Shown here: positions 34,557-42,761 of the stretch, piece by piece
Numbering within the stretch: position 1 is the stretch's first letter
How the letters are laid out: each line of letters begins with the position of its first letter
Source of the DNA: Neisseria weixii
Lineage (GTDB): Bacteria; Pseudomonadota; Gammaproteobacteria; Burkholderiales; Neisseriaceae
Assembly: GCF_002327085.1 (NCBI RefSeq)
Contig: NZ_CP023429.1
Coordinates: 992,001-1,056,000 of the forward strand
Length of the DNA stretch: 64,000 nucleotides
Direction of reading: 5' to 3'
Position numbers and translations under genes: made by a program
The notes under the pieces: model-generated
Database searches by the model: none
Told to the model about the DNA's origin: nothing
What the model saw: the letters and a program-made list of their open reading frames with translations, nothing else

Positions 34557-35699
34557 ATGAAGCAGGATTTTCAGAAAATCGGCAAATCCTACGCAACCGC
34601 CGCTGCCGAAATCGGCTGCAGCAAGCCCATGCTGGTGGCGGTGGTGAACCACGGGAATTGGCCGAAAAAAGGCGCAGACGAGCTGCGCGGGAAGTTGAAA
34701 CAGTATTTTGAAACAAATGGTGCGGATATTCCCGCTGGCCTGAGAAACGAGCCGGAAGCCGCACCTGCCCACCCTAACGAAAGCGAGGACAAAGAGATGT
34801 TATTACGAAAAGCAACCCTGACACAAGCCGCCAAGCAGCACTTCGGCATTTTTAAAGACCCTTTTAACGACGAAATCCAGTCTGCCGATGATGTGTACAT
34901 GACACCGGATGTGCGTTATGTGCGCGAGGCGATGTTTCAGACGGCCTGCCACGGTGGTTTTGTGGCGGTGGTCGGCGAAAGCGGCGCGGGCAAATCCACC
35001 CTGCGCGAAGACCTGCAGGACCGCATCAACCGCGAAGGCCGCCAAATCATCATGATCGAGCCTTATGTGCTGGCGATGGAGGACAACGACCAGAAAGGCA
35101 AAACCTTGAAAGCGGTGCATATTGCCGAAGCGATTTTGGCAGCGGTTGCGCCCAACGTATCGCCCAAACGCAGCCCCGAGGCGCGTTTCGCCCAAATCCA
35201 CCGCGCCCTGACCGAGAGCGCAAAAGCGGGCAACAAACACGTTTTAATCATCGAAGAAGCGCACGGCCTGCCGCTGCCGACCCTGAAGCACCTGAAACGC
35301 TTTTTTGAGCTGAAATCGGGCTTTGAACGCCTGCTGGGAATTGTGTTAATCGGCCAAACGGAATTGGCGCAAAAGCTCTCGGAAAACAACCCAAGTGTGC
35401 GTGAAGTGGTGCAACGCTGCGAAGTGGTGACACTGATGCCGCTGACTGACGGCAAGCTGGAAGGCTATCTGAAACACAAGTTTGCCCGCACCGGAGCGGA
35501 CTTGACCAAAGTGATGGACGAGAGCGCGATTGATGCGGTGGCCGAACGCCTGACTGTTAAAAGCCGCACGGCCAAAGGCACGGAAATGAACAGTCTGCTG
35601 TATCCGCTGGCGGTCAATAACTTAGTCAGCGCGGCCATGAATCAGGCGGCAGAACTGGGGTTTGATGTGGTAGATGGCGATGTGGTGCGGGGTGTGTGA
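34557..35699 (+). CDS. MuB-like target-capture ATPase
   Basis: 380 residues from ATG 34557 with GGAGGA six bases upstream. N-terminal HTH (YATAAAEIGCSKPMLVAVVNHGNWPKK), then an AAA+ ATPase: VVGESGAGKSTLRED (Walker A) and HVLIIEEAHGLPL (Walker B). C-terminal helical domain. Activates the transposase and captures target DNA, as MuB does. Next to the transposase gene as expected. Confidence 0.92.
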   Translation: MKQDFQKIGKSYATAAAEIGCSKPMLVAVVNHGNWPKKGADELRGKLKQYFETNGADIPAGLRNEPEAAPAHPNESEDKEMLLRKATLTQAAKQHFGIFKDPFNDEIQSADDVYMTPDVRYVREAMFQTACHGGFVAVVGESGAGKSTLREDLQDRINREGRQIIMIEPYVLAMEDNDQKGKTLKAVHIAEAILAAVAPNVSPKRSPEARFAQIHRALTESAKAGNKHVLIIEEAHGLPLPTLKHLKRFFELKSGFERLLGIVLIGQTELAQKLSENNPSVREVVQRCEVVTLMPLTDGKLEGYLKHKFARTGADLTKVMDESAIDAVAERLTVKSRTAKGTEMNSLLYPLAVNNLVSAAMNQAAELGFDVVDGDVVRGV

Positions 35700-35902
35700 T
35701 GAGCGCGAAACGTTTAATGATTGCTTATGTAGTTTTATTGGCGGTAGCACTGACAGCCATGTTGCAGAGCTGCCAAAACCAACCGGCACATGCTGCCGAT
35801 GCCCAAGCCGCCGACCAAGCGTGGGAAGCGGCCTACGGCGGCATGAGTGAGACGGAATTGGCCAAAGCGGTGGTATTGGAGCCGGTGGGAGGTGTGCAAT
35901 GA
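35696..35902 (+). CDS. Small lipoprotein-like phage protein
   Basis: 68 residues. Hydrophobic N-terminus (MIAYVVLLAVALTAMLQSC) ending in a lipobox-like LQSC, then acidic tail. Start overlaps the ATPase stop (ATGA). Function unknown; it could be a membrane-anchored accessory of the early operon. Confidence 0.55.
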   Translation: MMSAKRLMIAYVVLLAVALTAMLQSCQNQPAHAADAQAADQAWEAAYGGMSETELAKAVVLEPVGGVQ

Positions 35903-36111
35903 AAGTGGAACGTGATTACAGCAACATCAAAGCCAAAGTATGGCGCGAACGCTCAGGCTTTTTATGCTGCGAGCTGAGCACTTTGAACGATAAATTTATC
36001 CTGCTGATGGTTTCGGCGGACAAAACCGAAGACGAAGCGGACTTGGTTCAGACGGCCTTGAACTGTTTGAGCATGAAAGATTTGGCCTTGGCAGGCAGAA
36101 AGGCGGCGTGA
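35899..36111 (+). CDS. Hypothetical early phage protein (70 aa)
   Basis: MKVERDYSNIKAKVWRERSGFLCCELSTL..., a short mixed alpha/beta protein whose ATG overlaps the preceding stop. An uptake word is used in its coding sequence (DLVQTAL). Not recognised. Confidence 0.55.
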   Translation: MKVERDYSNIKAKVWRERSGFLCCELSTLNDKFILLMVSADKTEDEADLVQTALNCLSMKDLALAGRKAA

Positions 36112-36112
36112 G

Positions 36113-36361
36113 ATGGATGTAAAACAGTTAATTCAACTGCAAAGAAAGATTGAAAAAGCAGTTTGGGATTTTGACGACAAAATGAGAGCTTATTTCCCGC
36201 CGGAGGCCTTTCAACGGCTAATTTGGGAAAGCCATCCGCAAGGGTTTGTCTTTGAATGGATGGGGATGCAGCCTGTATTCGAACAGTTTCTAAAAGATAA
36301 ATATCCTGATGTTTCCGCTGAGTTGGAAGCGGCATTTAAAAGTTTTGAGGAACTGTCATGA
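36113..36361 (+). CDS. Hypothetical early phage protein (82 aa)
   Basis: Acidic, Trp/Phe-rich (KAVWDFDDKMRAYFPPEAFQRLIWESHPQGFVFEWMGMQPVF). It starts 2 bases after the previous stop and overlaps the next start by 4 bases, so it is a real operon member. AT-richer than neighbours. No family recognised. Confidence 0.55.
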   Translation: MDVKQLIQLQRKIEKAVWDFDDKMRAYFPPEAFQRLIWESHPQGFVFEWMGMQPVFEQFLKDKYPDVSAELEAAFKSFEELS

Positions 36362-36876
36362 AAGTACGCTGCCCTGCCTGCGGTGCCAGCATGAGCTTGG
36401 ATGTGCTGATTACCCATCAAGAAGCGCGTGAAGCCCTGATTTCGCTGGCCAAAATTTCCGAAGAGCCGCTGATTGCGCTGCTGCGCTACCTGACTTTGTT
36501 CAGGCCGTCTGAAAAGGATTTGAGTTTTAACAGGGTTTCAAAGCTTTTGGGCGAGTTAATCCCGATGATACAGGCCGGAGAGATTACGCGTAACCGCAAA
36601 ACCTATCCTGCACCGCGCGAGGCTTGGGTTTGGGCGGCAGAAAAATGTGTTGAGGCACGCAATGCAGGCCGTCTGAAAACACCGTTGACCACGCACGGCT
36701 TTTTGTTGGAAAACATCACGTTTTGGACACCCGGGAAAACAGCGGCAACAACGGTACGTCCAACCTCAGCAGACGGCATAGCGGTGGCCGGCCACCACCC
36801 CCCGTCCGAGCCGCAAAGCAAGCTGCGCGACGGTGTGGGCAACTTAATGGAGTGGGCAAATGGAGGCTCAAAATGA
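36358..36876 (+). CDS. Phage protein with N-terminal zinc-ribbon half
   Basis: 172 residues. It begins MKVRCPACGASMSLDVLITHQEAREAL, a single C-x2-C motif followed by a helix, then LLRYLTLFRPSEKDLSFNRVSKLLGELIPMIQAGEITRNRK. Such proteins occur after MuB in BcepMu-type phages; function unknown. The C-terminal 60 residues look disordered. Confidence 0.65.
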   Translation: MKVRCPACGASMSLDVLITHQEAREALISLAKISEEPLIALLRYLTLFRPSEKDLSFNRVSKLLGELIPMIQAGEITRNRKTYPAPREAWVWAAEKCVEARNAGRLKTPLTTHGFLLENITFWTPGKTAATTVRPTSADGIAVAGHHPPSEPQSKLRDGVGNLMEWANGGSK

Positions 36877-37327
36877 CTGGTTGAAAACAGAAATAGCCAA
36901 AGGATTCATGCTGCTCTCGGCCTTAAACCTCAAAGGCCGTCCGGCGGCGAAAGACCTGACAGCGGTTGCCGAAGTCTGGTACGGCCTGTTGAACAAACAG
37001 GAATGGCAGCCGCAACGCGATACAGCGCGTTTTCAGACGGCCTTTGAGACCATCGCCGCCACACAGACCGAATGGCCGAACCCGGCCGATTTTGTGAAGT
37101 TGCTGCCGCCGATACCCGTAAAGATGGTGCAGAAACTGGAGAAGAAACACGTTACCACGGAATACGGCAAGGCGCAGATAGAGATTTTGAAACGGCATTT
37201 TGCCGGACTGAAAACCAAAAAAGCACCGTGTATGAACCGCGACTGGATACACGGCCCGCGCCACCGGACGGTGGATGAATGCAAACGGATTTATGCCGCA
37301 AGGCAGAAAGGAAAAGAGAATGACTGA
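36860..37327 (+). CDS. Hypothetical early phage protein (155 aa)
   Basis: Overlaps the gene before by 17 bases. N-terminal helical region GFMLLSALNLKGRPAAKDLTAVAEVWYGLLNKQEWQPQRDTARFQTAFETIAATQTEWPNPADFVKLLPP, then a basic tail. The 'EWPxPxDFxxxLPP' phrase is frequent in phage proteins next to zinc-ribbon genes, perhaps a replication/transposition accessory. Not assigned. Confidence 0.6.
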   Translation: MEAQNDWLKTEIAKGFMLLSALNLKGRPAAKDLTAVAEVWYGLLNKQEWQPQRDTARFQTAFETIAATQTEWPNPADFVKLLPPIPVKMVQKLEKKHVTTEYGKAQIEILKRHFAGLKTKKAPCMNRDWIHGPRHRTVDECKRIYAARQKGKEND

Positions 37328-37925
37328 TTTAAGCCAATACCGCCAAGATGCCAAGGGCAATTTAGTAGCTTTGGCCAATATCAAAGAAATCGACCTGCTG
37401 CGCGACGAGCTGGTCATGGAGATTGCCGGTAAAGCCGCTGCCGTACAGTCAACCGTTGCCGATTTCAAACGCACCGCGATGGATGACATCGCCGCGTTTG
37501 TGCAGCTTTCCGCCGACCGCTACGATGTGAAGCTGGGCGGAAAGAAAGGCAACATCACGCTGCACAGCTTTGACGGCAGCTACCGCGTGAATCTGGCCAT
37601 GCAGGACACACTGGTATTTGACGAAGGGCTGGCAGCGGCCAAAGCCTTAATCGACGAGTGCATCAACGAATGGACGGAAGGCAGCCGCAGCGAGCTGAAA
37701 ACGCTGATTAACGCGGCGTTTCAAGTAGACAAAGAAGGCAATATCTCCACCGCCCGCGTACTCGGTCTGCGCCGCTTGGAAATCAAAGACGAGAAATGGC
37801 ATCGGGCGATGGACGCTTTGAGCGACAGTCTGCAGGTGCATATCAGCAAACCGTTTGTGCGGGTGTACCGCCGAGCCGAAAACGGCGAATATGCGTTGAT
37901 TAACTTGGATATTGCGAAGGTGTGA
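37320..37925 (+). CDS. DUF3164 family protein (Mu gp8-type position)
   Basis: 201 residues from ATG 37320 (MTDLSQYRQDAKGNLVALANIKEID). A preceding longer frame from 37275 overlaps the upstream gene and is not needed. FVQLSADRYDVKLGGKKGNITLHSFDGSYRVNLAMQD, EWTEGSR and the C-terminal FVRVYRR are typical DUF3164 marks, a family common in transposable phage early regions. Function unknown. Confidence 0.85.
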   Translation: MTDLSQYRQDAKGNLVALANIKEIDLLRDELVMEIAGKAAAVQSTVADFKRTAMDDIAAFVQLSADRYDVKLGGKKGNITLHSFDGSYRVNLAMQDTLVFDEGLAAAKALIDECINEWTEGSRSELKTLINAAFQVDKEGNISTARVLGLRRLEIKDEKWHRAMDALSDSLQVHISKPFVRVYRRAENGEYALINLDIAKV

Positions 37926-38083
37926 TGATGACTGACCCAAGGGAATTGCCTACTGAAAAAACAGCGGTAATAGACATAGAACTTCGTTCCGACAGCGGCT
38001 ATACCTGTCAGATATTAGGACAGAGAATCAGCCCGAGACAATGGGCAATGATTAGCGAAATTCTGCATAGAAAAGATATTTAA
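37925..38083 (+). CDS. Small phage protein (52 aa)
   Basis: ATG overlaps the DUF3164 stop (TGATG). MMTDPRELPTEKTAVIDIELRSDSGYTCQILG...ISPRQWAMISEILHRKDI. The sequence is protein-like, ends just before the HU gene leader, and keeps the tight spacing of the operon. Unknown function. Confidence 0.55.
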   Translation: MMTDPRELPTEKTAVIDIELRSDSGYTCQILGQRISPRQWAMISEILHRKDI

Positions 38084-38127
38084 CCCGCGCGGCACGGCCT
38101 GCCGCATTTTAATACAGGAGCAGTAAC

Positions 38128-38403
38128 ATGACTAAATCAGAATTGGTAGCAGCATTGCAGGAAAAGTATGTATGGGACAAAAAACGCGCAGAAATGGCCG
38201 CTGAAGGCGTGACCGAACTCATCACGGGCGAACTCGCCGCAGGCAAGGATGTGGCGATTCACGGCTTCGGTACGTTTACCGTTACCCAACGCGCCGAACG
38301 TCAAGGCCGCAACCCGAAAACAGGCGAAGCCCTGACCATTCCGGCTGGCAAGGCAGTTAAGTTCAAGGCTGCCAAGCCGTTGCGCGAAGCGGTGGACAAG
38401 TAG
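38128..38403 (+). CDS. HU-family DNA-binding protein
   Basis: 91 residues, the full length of an HU subunit. MTKSELVAALQEKY..., GFGTFTVTQRAERQGRNPKTGEALTIPAGKAVKFKAAKPLREAV contains the DNA-binding arm and the conserved GRNP. It can bend DNA to assist transposition complexes, as host HU does for Mu. Followed by an uptake-word terminator. Confidence 0.95.
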   Translation: MTKSELVAALQEKYVWDKKRAEMAAEGVTELITGELAAGKDVAIHGFGTFTVTQRAERQGRNPKTGEALTIPAGKAVKFKAAKPLREAVDK

Positions 38404-38408
38404 GCTTC

Positions 38409-38446
38409 ACGCCAAAGGCCGTCTGAAAAATTTCAGACGGCCTTTT
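38409..38446. terminator. Uptake-word hairpin after the HU gene
   Basis: AAAGGCCGTCTGAAA...TTTCAGACGGCCTTTTTT, a perfect stem with a T-run, ending the early operon. Between it and the next gene (38447-38549) a GAAACACCGTTTC palindrome and a further GAAAC at 38532-38536 suggest a regulator site for the GemA-Mor promoter. Confidence 0.85.
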
Positions 38447-38549
38447 TTATTTGCCAACGACATGGAGAGCAGATAGAATAAAACCTAATTGATTGATTTT
38501 ACGCTAAAAATGAAACACCGTTTCACATTATGAAACAGAAAGGATTGGG

Positions 38550-39026
38550 ATGGAAACCTCCGAACAGAAAAAACAGCGTTTAATCCGCCTGATCCATGTG
38601 GCGAAAACGCAGTTGATGATGGCCGACAGCGATTACCGTGCGCTGTTGGCCAATATCTCGTGCGGCAAAACCAGCAGTACGAAGCTGGGCATTGCCGAAC
38701 TTGAGCTGGTATTACGCGCGATGAAGGCGAAAGGCTTTGTGGTCACAACCAAACAAAACAGCACGGCAAAGCCGGACATCAAGGTGCGCCCGGCGCACAA
38801 GGCCGTTGAGGCGCAAATTAAGAAAATACGCGCATTGTGGCTGGAACTGCACCAAATGGGCGAAGTGCGCAGCGCGTCGGAATTGAGCTTGGCCAAGTTT
38901 ATGAAACGCATGACGGGTGTGGATTACCACGGCTGGTTGGACAGCGACAACGCAAGCAAGGTGATTGAATATTTGAAGAAATGGCAAAAACGGGCGGAAA
39001 GGAAAACGGGGGTGGCAAGTGGCTGA
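38550..39026 (+). CDS. GemA-like protein (DUF1018, Mu gp16)
   Basis: 158 residues: LIRLIHVAKTQLMMADSDYRALLANISCGKTSSTKLGIAELELVLRAMKAKGF and MTGVDYHGWLDSDNASKVIEYLKKW are the hallmark parts of the DUF1018/GemA family. In Mu, GemA modulates host gene expression and topology. Forms a two-gene middle unit with Mor (8-base overlap). Confidence 0.9.
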   Translation: METSEQKKQRLIRLIHVAKTQLMMADSDYRALLANISCGKTSSTKLGIAELELVLRAMKAKGFVVTTKQNSTAKPDIKVRPAHKAVEAQIKKIRALWLELHQMGEVRSASELSLAKFMKRMTGVDYHGWLDSDNASKVIEYLKKWQKRAERKTGVASG

Positions 39027-39360
39027 TGAAAGAGTACCGGAGCTGGTGGCCGATTTGGAAGACCAAACCGCCGCCTGCTTAATGAGCGAACTGAAAATCG
39101 ACCGCCGGCAGGCCGCAAGCGTGGCGAAAAAAGTGGCGCGGCACATTACCGGCAACTGGGGCGGTCAGTTGATTTATATCCCGAAAAACCTGCTCGGCCA
39201 AATCTCCGAGCGAGACGAACAGCTTTATAAAGAGTTTGACGGCCGCAATCATGCCCAATTGAGCCGCAAATACAATCTGACGGTGCAGCAGGTTTACCGC
39301 ATCGTCAAAGAAGTTGGCTTGCGCGAGCGGGCGAAAAAGCAGGCGGATTTGTTTGCATAA
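39019..39360 (+). CDS. Mor-like middle/late transcription activator
   Basis: 113 residues of the Mor/C family: LMSELKIDRRQAASVAKKVARHITGNWGGQLIYIPKN (dimerisation and beta region, with 'GGxxIYIPK'), then a C-terminal HTH (FDGRNHAQLSRKYNLTVQQVYRIVKEV). The only Mor/C-type gene in the prophage, so it probably activates all five late dyads itself, replacing the Mu Mor-C cascade. Confidence 0.92.
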   Translation: MADERVPELVADLEDQTAACLMSELKIDRRQAASVAKKVARHITGNWGGQLIYIPKNLLGQISERDEQLYKEFDGRNHAQLSRKYNLTVQQVYRIVKEVGLRERAKKQADLFA

Positions 39361-39379
39361 CGGCGGATGAAATCAGAAT

Positions 39380-39405
39380 AGCGGTCAGGTTTTGTCCTGA
39401 CCGCT
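39380..39405. terminator. Terminator after mor
   Basis: AGCGGTCAGG-TTTTGT-CCTGACCGCT followed by TTTAT. A second GC stem (GCGCCAAAAACGCCGTTTTTGCGCC) with T6 lies at 39459-39489. Together they insulate the late promoter downstream. Confidence 0.85.
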
Positions 39406-39499
39406 TTTATATTGCGTTTCTCCGCTCGGTCGGGGTTTGCCTACCCTAAGAGTGAAACGCGCCAAAAACGCCGTTTTTGCGCCTTTTTTAAAAACCAAG

Positions 39500-39517
39500 T
39501 TTTAACCCGCATTAAAA
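39500..39517 (+). promoter_or_regulatory. Late-promoter dyad 2 (head operon)
   Basis: TTTTAACCCGCATTAAAA, followed by GCCGTTTCAGACGGCC and, at 39545-39567, a hairpin AGCCTCATC/GATGGGGCT with T7 right before ATG 39574. It shares about 30 bases, inverted, with the dyad region upstream of the lysozyme gene (28438-28465). Confidence 0.78.
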
Positions 39518-39573
39518 GCCGTTTCAGACGGCCTTTGCCAAAATAGCCTCATCAATCCGATGGGGCTTTTTTT

Positions 39574-40686
39574 ATGTCCAAACTTTTTGAAATTTTCAAG
39601 GCCGGCACGCGCACCGACAACAACGGCCGCACGGTAACGATTACCGAGGCTGATGTGGCAGAGGCGGCTGCGGCTTATGACCCTGCGCTGCATGAAGCAC
39701 CGCTGGTCATCGGCCACCCGAAAACCGACGCACCGGCCTACGGCTGGGTGGGCAGCCTGAAAGCCGACGGCGGCGTGCTCTCTGCCGACTTTGCCCAAAT
39801 GGACGACGACTTTGTCGGCTTGGTACAAAGCGGCCGCTACAAAAAGGTGTCGGCCAGCTTCTACCCGCCCGACAGCCCGAGCAACCCCAAGCCCGGCTTT
39901 TGGTATCTGCGCCATGTCGGTTTTTTGGGTGCACAGCCGCCTGCGGTGAAAGGCTTGTCGGCCATCAACTTTGCCGAAGACGAACAGTTTGTTGAATTTT
40001 CGGAAGCCGCACACGGCTATTCGGCAGGCCTGTTCCGCAGATTGCGCGAATTTCTGATTGAGAAATTCGGCATTGAGGAAGCGGATAAAGCCGTACCGGG
40101 CTGGCAGATTGATTCGATTGAAGAAGCGGCCAAGTGGAAAGACCCGATTTCAGAACCGGCATTCGCCGACCCGATTAATCCCGATATGAAACCCAACCAT
40201 GATGAAAAGGAGACCCCTATGTCGCCCGAAGAACAGTTGGCAGCCGAAAAAGCCGCCCGCGAAGCCGCCGAGAAGAAAGCAGCCGCTGCGGAAGCGGAGC
40301 TGAAAAAGCTGCAAGACGAGCAGGAGAAAGACCTGCGCGCTGGTGCGCACCAGCAGAATGCCGAATTTGCCGAAGGCTTGGTAAAGGAAGGCCGTCTGAA
40401 ACCGGCCGATAAAGACTTGGTGGTGCAAGTGCTGGACTTTGCCGAATACCCGGAACACACCACCGCCGATTTCGGCGAAGGCAGCGCGAAAAAGCCGTTG
40501 GCCGAAGCCCTGCGTGCGTTTTTGGGTGCGGTACTGACCAAGCAGAATTTGGGCGGTACGTTTGCCCAAGGCCGCCCGGCAATGGATTTTGCCGAGGGCA
40601 TGAGCCATCACGAGCGTGCGCTGGCGTATCAGCAGGCAAACCATTGCAGCTACGAAGAGGCGGCGCGCCGTACTGCGCAAGATTAA
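39574..40686 (+). CDS. Prohead protease with fused scaffold (Mu gpI-like)
   Basis: 370 residues. The N-terminal half matches Mu I-type proteases: ITEADVAEAAAAYDPALHEAPLVIGHPKTDAPAYGWVGSLKAD, KKVSASFYPPDSPSNPKPGFWYLRHVGFLG (catalytic S in SASF with H in GHP). The C-terminal half is a coiled-coil scaffold (AAEKAAREAAEKKAAAAEAELKKLQDEQ) and ends with the capsid-binding helix. Cleaves scaffold and capsid during head maturation. Confidence 0.9.
   Translation: MSKLFEIFKAGTRTDNNGRTVTITEADVAEAAAAYDPALHEAPLVIGHPKTDAPAYGWVGSLKADGGVLSADFAQMDDDFVGLVQSGRYKKVSASFYPPDSPSNPKPGFWYLRHVGFLGAQPPAVKGLSAINFAEDEQFVEFSEAAHGYSAGLFRRLREFLIEKFGIEEADKAVPGWQIDSIEEAAKWKDPISEPAFADPINPDMKPNHDEKETPMSPEEQLAAEKAAREAAEKKAAAAEAELKKLQDEQEKDLRAGAHQQNAEFAEGLVKEGRLKPADKDLVVQVLDFAEYPEHTTADFGEGSAKKPLAEALRAFLGAVLTKQNLGGTFAQGRPAMDFAEGMSHHERALAYQQANHCSYEEAARRTAQD
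40219..40686 (+). CDS. Nested in-frame scaffold protein (Mu gpZ-like)
   Basis: Inside the protease gene, AAAGGAG stands about 8 bases before ATG 40219, in frame, giving MSPEEQLAAEKAAREAAEKK..., a pure scaffold of about 155 residues. Mu makes its scaffold Z the same way from within gene I. The strong ribosome site supports separate synthesis. Confidence 0.7.
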   Translation: MSPEEQLAAEKAAREAAEKKAAAAEAELKKLQDEQEKDLRAGAHQQNAEFAEGLVKEGRLKPADKDLVVQVLDFAEYPEHTTADFGEGSAKKPLAEALRAFLGAVLTKQNLGGTFAQGRPAMDFAEGMSHHERALAYQQANHCSYEEAARRTAQD

Positions 40687-40709
40687 CCCTGTATTAAAAA
40701 GGAAACACA

Positions 40710-41648
40710 ATGAGCAAGCATTTAGCAGCATTGCGCGAAAAAGACGAAGTGCTGACCCATTTGGCGGTCGGCTACCGTCAGGCCGGTTTTGTCGGCGAAC
40801 AAATCGCGCCGGAAGTTTTTGCCGAAAAAGAAGGCATCAAGGTGCCGGTGTACGGCAAAGGCTCGTTTGTCGAATATGAGACCGAACGTGCGGTCGGTGC
40901 GGCCAGTAACGTCATCACGCTGGACCGCGGCAAAACCATGCCGGTGGTGTTGGAAGAACACGATTTGGCGGCAGGTGTGGACTACCGCGAGCAGCACGAA
41001 AGCCGCCACGACGAGAAAGCCAAGGCCACGCGCCGCGTCACCGCCGGCATCCAGTTGAAGCAGGAGCTGGAAATTGCGCGCCTGATCCAAGACAAAACGG
41101 TTTACCAGTCCGGCCATACCGAAGATTTGTCTGCTGCTGCCGAAAAACAGTGGACACATGAAAAAGCCGACGTGCAGGAAGCCCTTGAAACCGCCAAAGA
41201 GAAGGTGCGTGCTGCCTGCGGCATCCGTCCTAATATTCTGGTGGTAGGTGCGCAGGTGCTGAGCAAACTGCGTATGAACGAAGGTTTGCGCAGCAACCTT
41301 TCCGGCAACGACCGCAAAGTACTGCTGAACATCGAAATTCTGAAAAACCTGCTCGATGTCGAAGACATCATCGTGGGTGAGGCGGTGTACACCGAGGGTA
41401 GCGGCAAGAGTACCAAAGATGTATGGGGCAACTTTGCCAGCCTGATTGTGCGCCCGACCATTGTTTCAGACGGCAACGACGAAGGCCAGACCGCCTTTGC
41501 CTACACCTTCCGCCGCCGCGGTATGCCGGTTGTCGACCGCTACGACGGCGTGGGCGGCAAAGTGGAATATGTGCGCTACACCGACATCCGCAAAGCGGCG
41601 GTGGTCGGCGGCGCGTGCGGCTATCTGTTCCAGAACCCGATTGCTTAA
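40710..41648 (+). CDS. Major capsid protein
   Basis: 312 residues. It lies directly after protease/scaffold and before the decoration-like DUF2190 gene. FVGEQIAPEVFAEKEGIKVPVYGKGSFVEYETERAVGAASN, ILVVGAQVLSKLRMNEGLRSNLSG, and RRRGMPVVDRYDGVGGKVEYVRYTDIRKAAVVGGACGYLFQNPI are typical of the BcepMu/E-type capsid family (HK97 fold), not Mu gpT. Forms the icosahedral shell. Confidence 0.88.
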   Translation: MSKHLAALREKDEVLTHLAVGYRQAGFVGEQIAPEVFAEKEGIKVPVYGKGSFVEYETERAVGAASNVITLDRGKTMPVVLEEHDLAAGVDYREQHESRHDEKAKATRRVTAGIQLKQELEIARLIQDKTVYQSGHTEDLSAAAEKQWTHEKADVQEALETAKEKVRAACGIRPNILVVGAQVLSKLRMNEGLRSNLSGNDRKVLLNIEILKNLLDVEDIIVGEAVYTEGSGKSTKDVWGNFASLIVRPTIVSDGNDEGQTAFAYTFRRRGMPVVDRYDGVGGKVEYVRYTDIRKAAVVGGACGYLFQNPIA

Positions 41649-41701
41649 ATGCGACGACATCGTCGCTTTTGAAGGCCGTCTGAAAGCCTTTCAGACGGCC
41701 T
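41647..41701. terminator. Dyad plus uptake-word hairpin after the capsid gene
   Basis: Second copy of the AAATGCGACGACATCGTCGC dyad (41647-41670) followed by GAAGGCCGTCTGAAAGCCTTTCAGACGGCC. No T-run follows, and the DUF2190 gene starts 13 bases later. It may be a partial terminator or mRNA-stabilising stem that sets capsid mRNA excess. Confidence 0.65.
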
Positions 41702-41713
41702 TAGGAGAAAAAC

Positions 41714-42049
41714 ATGGCTAAACAAACCAAACAGGTGGTCTTAACCACCACCGTCAAAACCACCGGCAAAGTGGTGGAAAACCGCTTTGTGACCTACACC
41801 GGCAAACAGGCCAAGACCGATGAAGCCGTGCTGGGCGTGGCGGCTTATGATGCCGACGAGAACGAACTGCTGGCGGTTGATGTGGTCGGCATTGCGCTGG
41901 TGGAAGCGGGCGGCCAAGTGGCCGCAGGTGCGGCGGTGTCGGCCGATGCGCAGGGTTGTGCGGTGGCCGGTACGCAAAATGCGGCAGGTACGGCGGTCAC
42001 AGCTGCGGCAGCCGCAGGCGACTTTATCCGCGTATTGCTGAAAGGTTAA
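41714..42049 (+). CDS. DUF2190 capsid-associated protein
   Basis: 111 residues, Ala/Gly/Val-rich beta protein: VLGVAAYDADENELLAVDVVGIALVEAGGQVAAGAAVSADAQGCAV...GDFIRVLLKG is the DUF2190 pattern. Located next to the capsid gene, where it probably decorates or stabilises the head. Confidence 0.85.
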   Translation: MAKQTKQVVLTTTVKTTGKVVENRFVTYTGKQAKTDEAVLGVAAYDADENELLAVDVVGIALVEAGGQVAAGAAVSADAQGCAVAGTQNAAGTAVTAAAAAGDFIRVLLKG

Positions 42050-42051
42050 TC

Positions 42052-42315
42052 ATGGCGAAGAAAGTGTATATCGCGGAAACCGCGCTGATTTTGCAGAACG
42101 AAGACGGGGAGGATTTCCGCGTCGAGCCGGGCGAAACCGTCGAACTGACGGCCGACCAGTATCAAGACGTGGCCGCGCATGTGGTAGTGGCGGAAATTTC
42201 AGACGAAGTCGCTCAGCCTGACAGCGAAACACCGCCGGAAGTAACGCCGTCTGAAACCGAACCGCAATCCGAAACCAAGCCTGCCCGCGGGCGCGGCAGC
42301 AAGAAGGAAGCGTAA
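42052..42315 (+). CDS. Small hypothetical head-region protein
   Basis: 87 residues from ATG 42052: VYIAETALILQNEDGEDFRVEPGETVELTADQYQDVAAHVVVAE, then a disordered acidic tail with Pro/Thr/Ser and a basic end RGRGSKKEA. The position before gp36 matches small DUF7210-like head proteins. Unknown role. Confidence 0.65.
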   Translation: MAKKVYIAETALILQNEDGEDFRVEPGETVELTADQYQDVAAHVVVAEISDEVAQPDSETPPEVTPSETEPQSETKPARGRGSKKEA

Positions 42316-42761
42316 TGCGCTATATCACGCGCGATGATTTGGCGGCGGCGGTGAGCATGGCGGAGCTGGTGCAGCTGAGTAACGACCAGATGAGCAACTA
42401 CGGCATGGAGGAACCCGACTGGAACGTGGTTGACCGCGCCATCGTCTATGCCTCGGAACTCATCGACGGCCATATCAGCGGCCGCTACGCGCTGCCGTTG
42501 GTGCCGATGCCGGGTATTCTGCCGCAGCTGGCCACCGACATTGCGCGGTTTTGGCTGCATCAGCGGCGCGTCAATGCGGCGGAGTTTCCGAAGCCCGTTC
42601 AGACGGCCTACGACAATGCCCTCAAGATGCTGGCAAACATCCGAGACGGCAAAATCCACCTCGGCATCCGCGAGGTGGAAGAGCCGACGGGGCAGCTCCA
42701 GCCCGAGCGCGGTGCCTACCGCGTGCGCGGCGGCGGCAAGATGAATTTGGAGGGCTACTGA
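42315..42761 (+). CDS. DUF1320 head-tail joining protein (Mu gp36)
   Basis: 148 residues: MRYITRDDLAAAVSMAELVQLSND, NVVDRAIVYASELIDGHISGRYALPLVPMPGILPQLATDIARFWLH is the clear DUF1320 signature (Mu gp36). It adapts head to tail. Single-base overlap with neighbours on both sides. Confidence 0.92.
   Translation: MRYITRDDLAAAVSMAELVQLSNDQMSNYGMEEPDWNVVDRAIVYASELIDGHISGRYALPLVPMPGILPQLATDIARFWLHQRRVNAAEFPKPVQTAYDNALKMLANIRDGKIHLGIREVEEPTGQLQPERGAYRVRGGGKMNLEGY

Noticed and set aside
38508..38540. AAAAATGAAACACCGTT before GemA, matching the start of com at 60758
   Set aside because: Only about 17 bases agree and the frame here stops after a few codons; more likely chance or a shared regulator site than a com relic.
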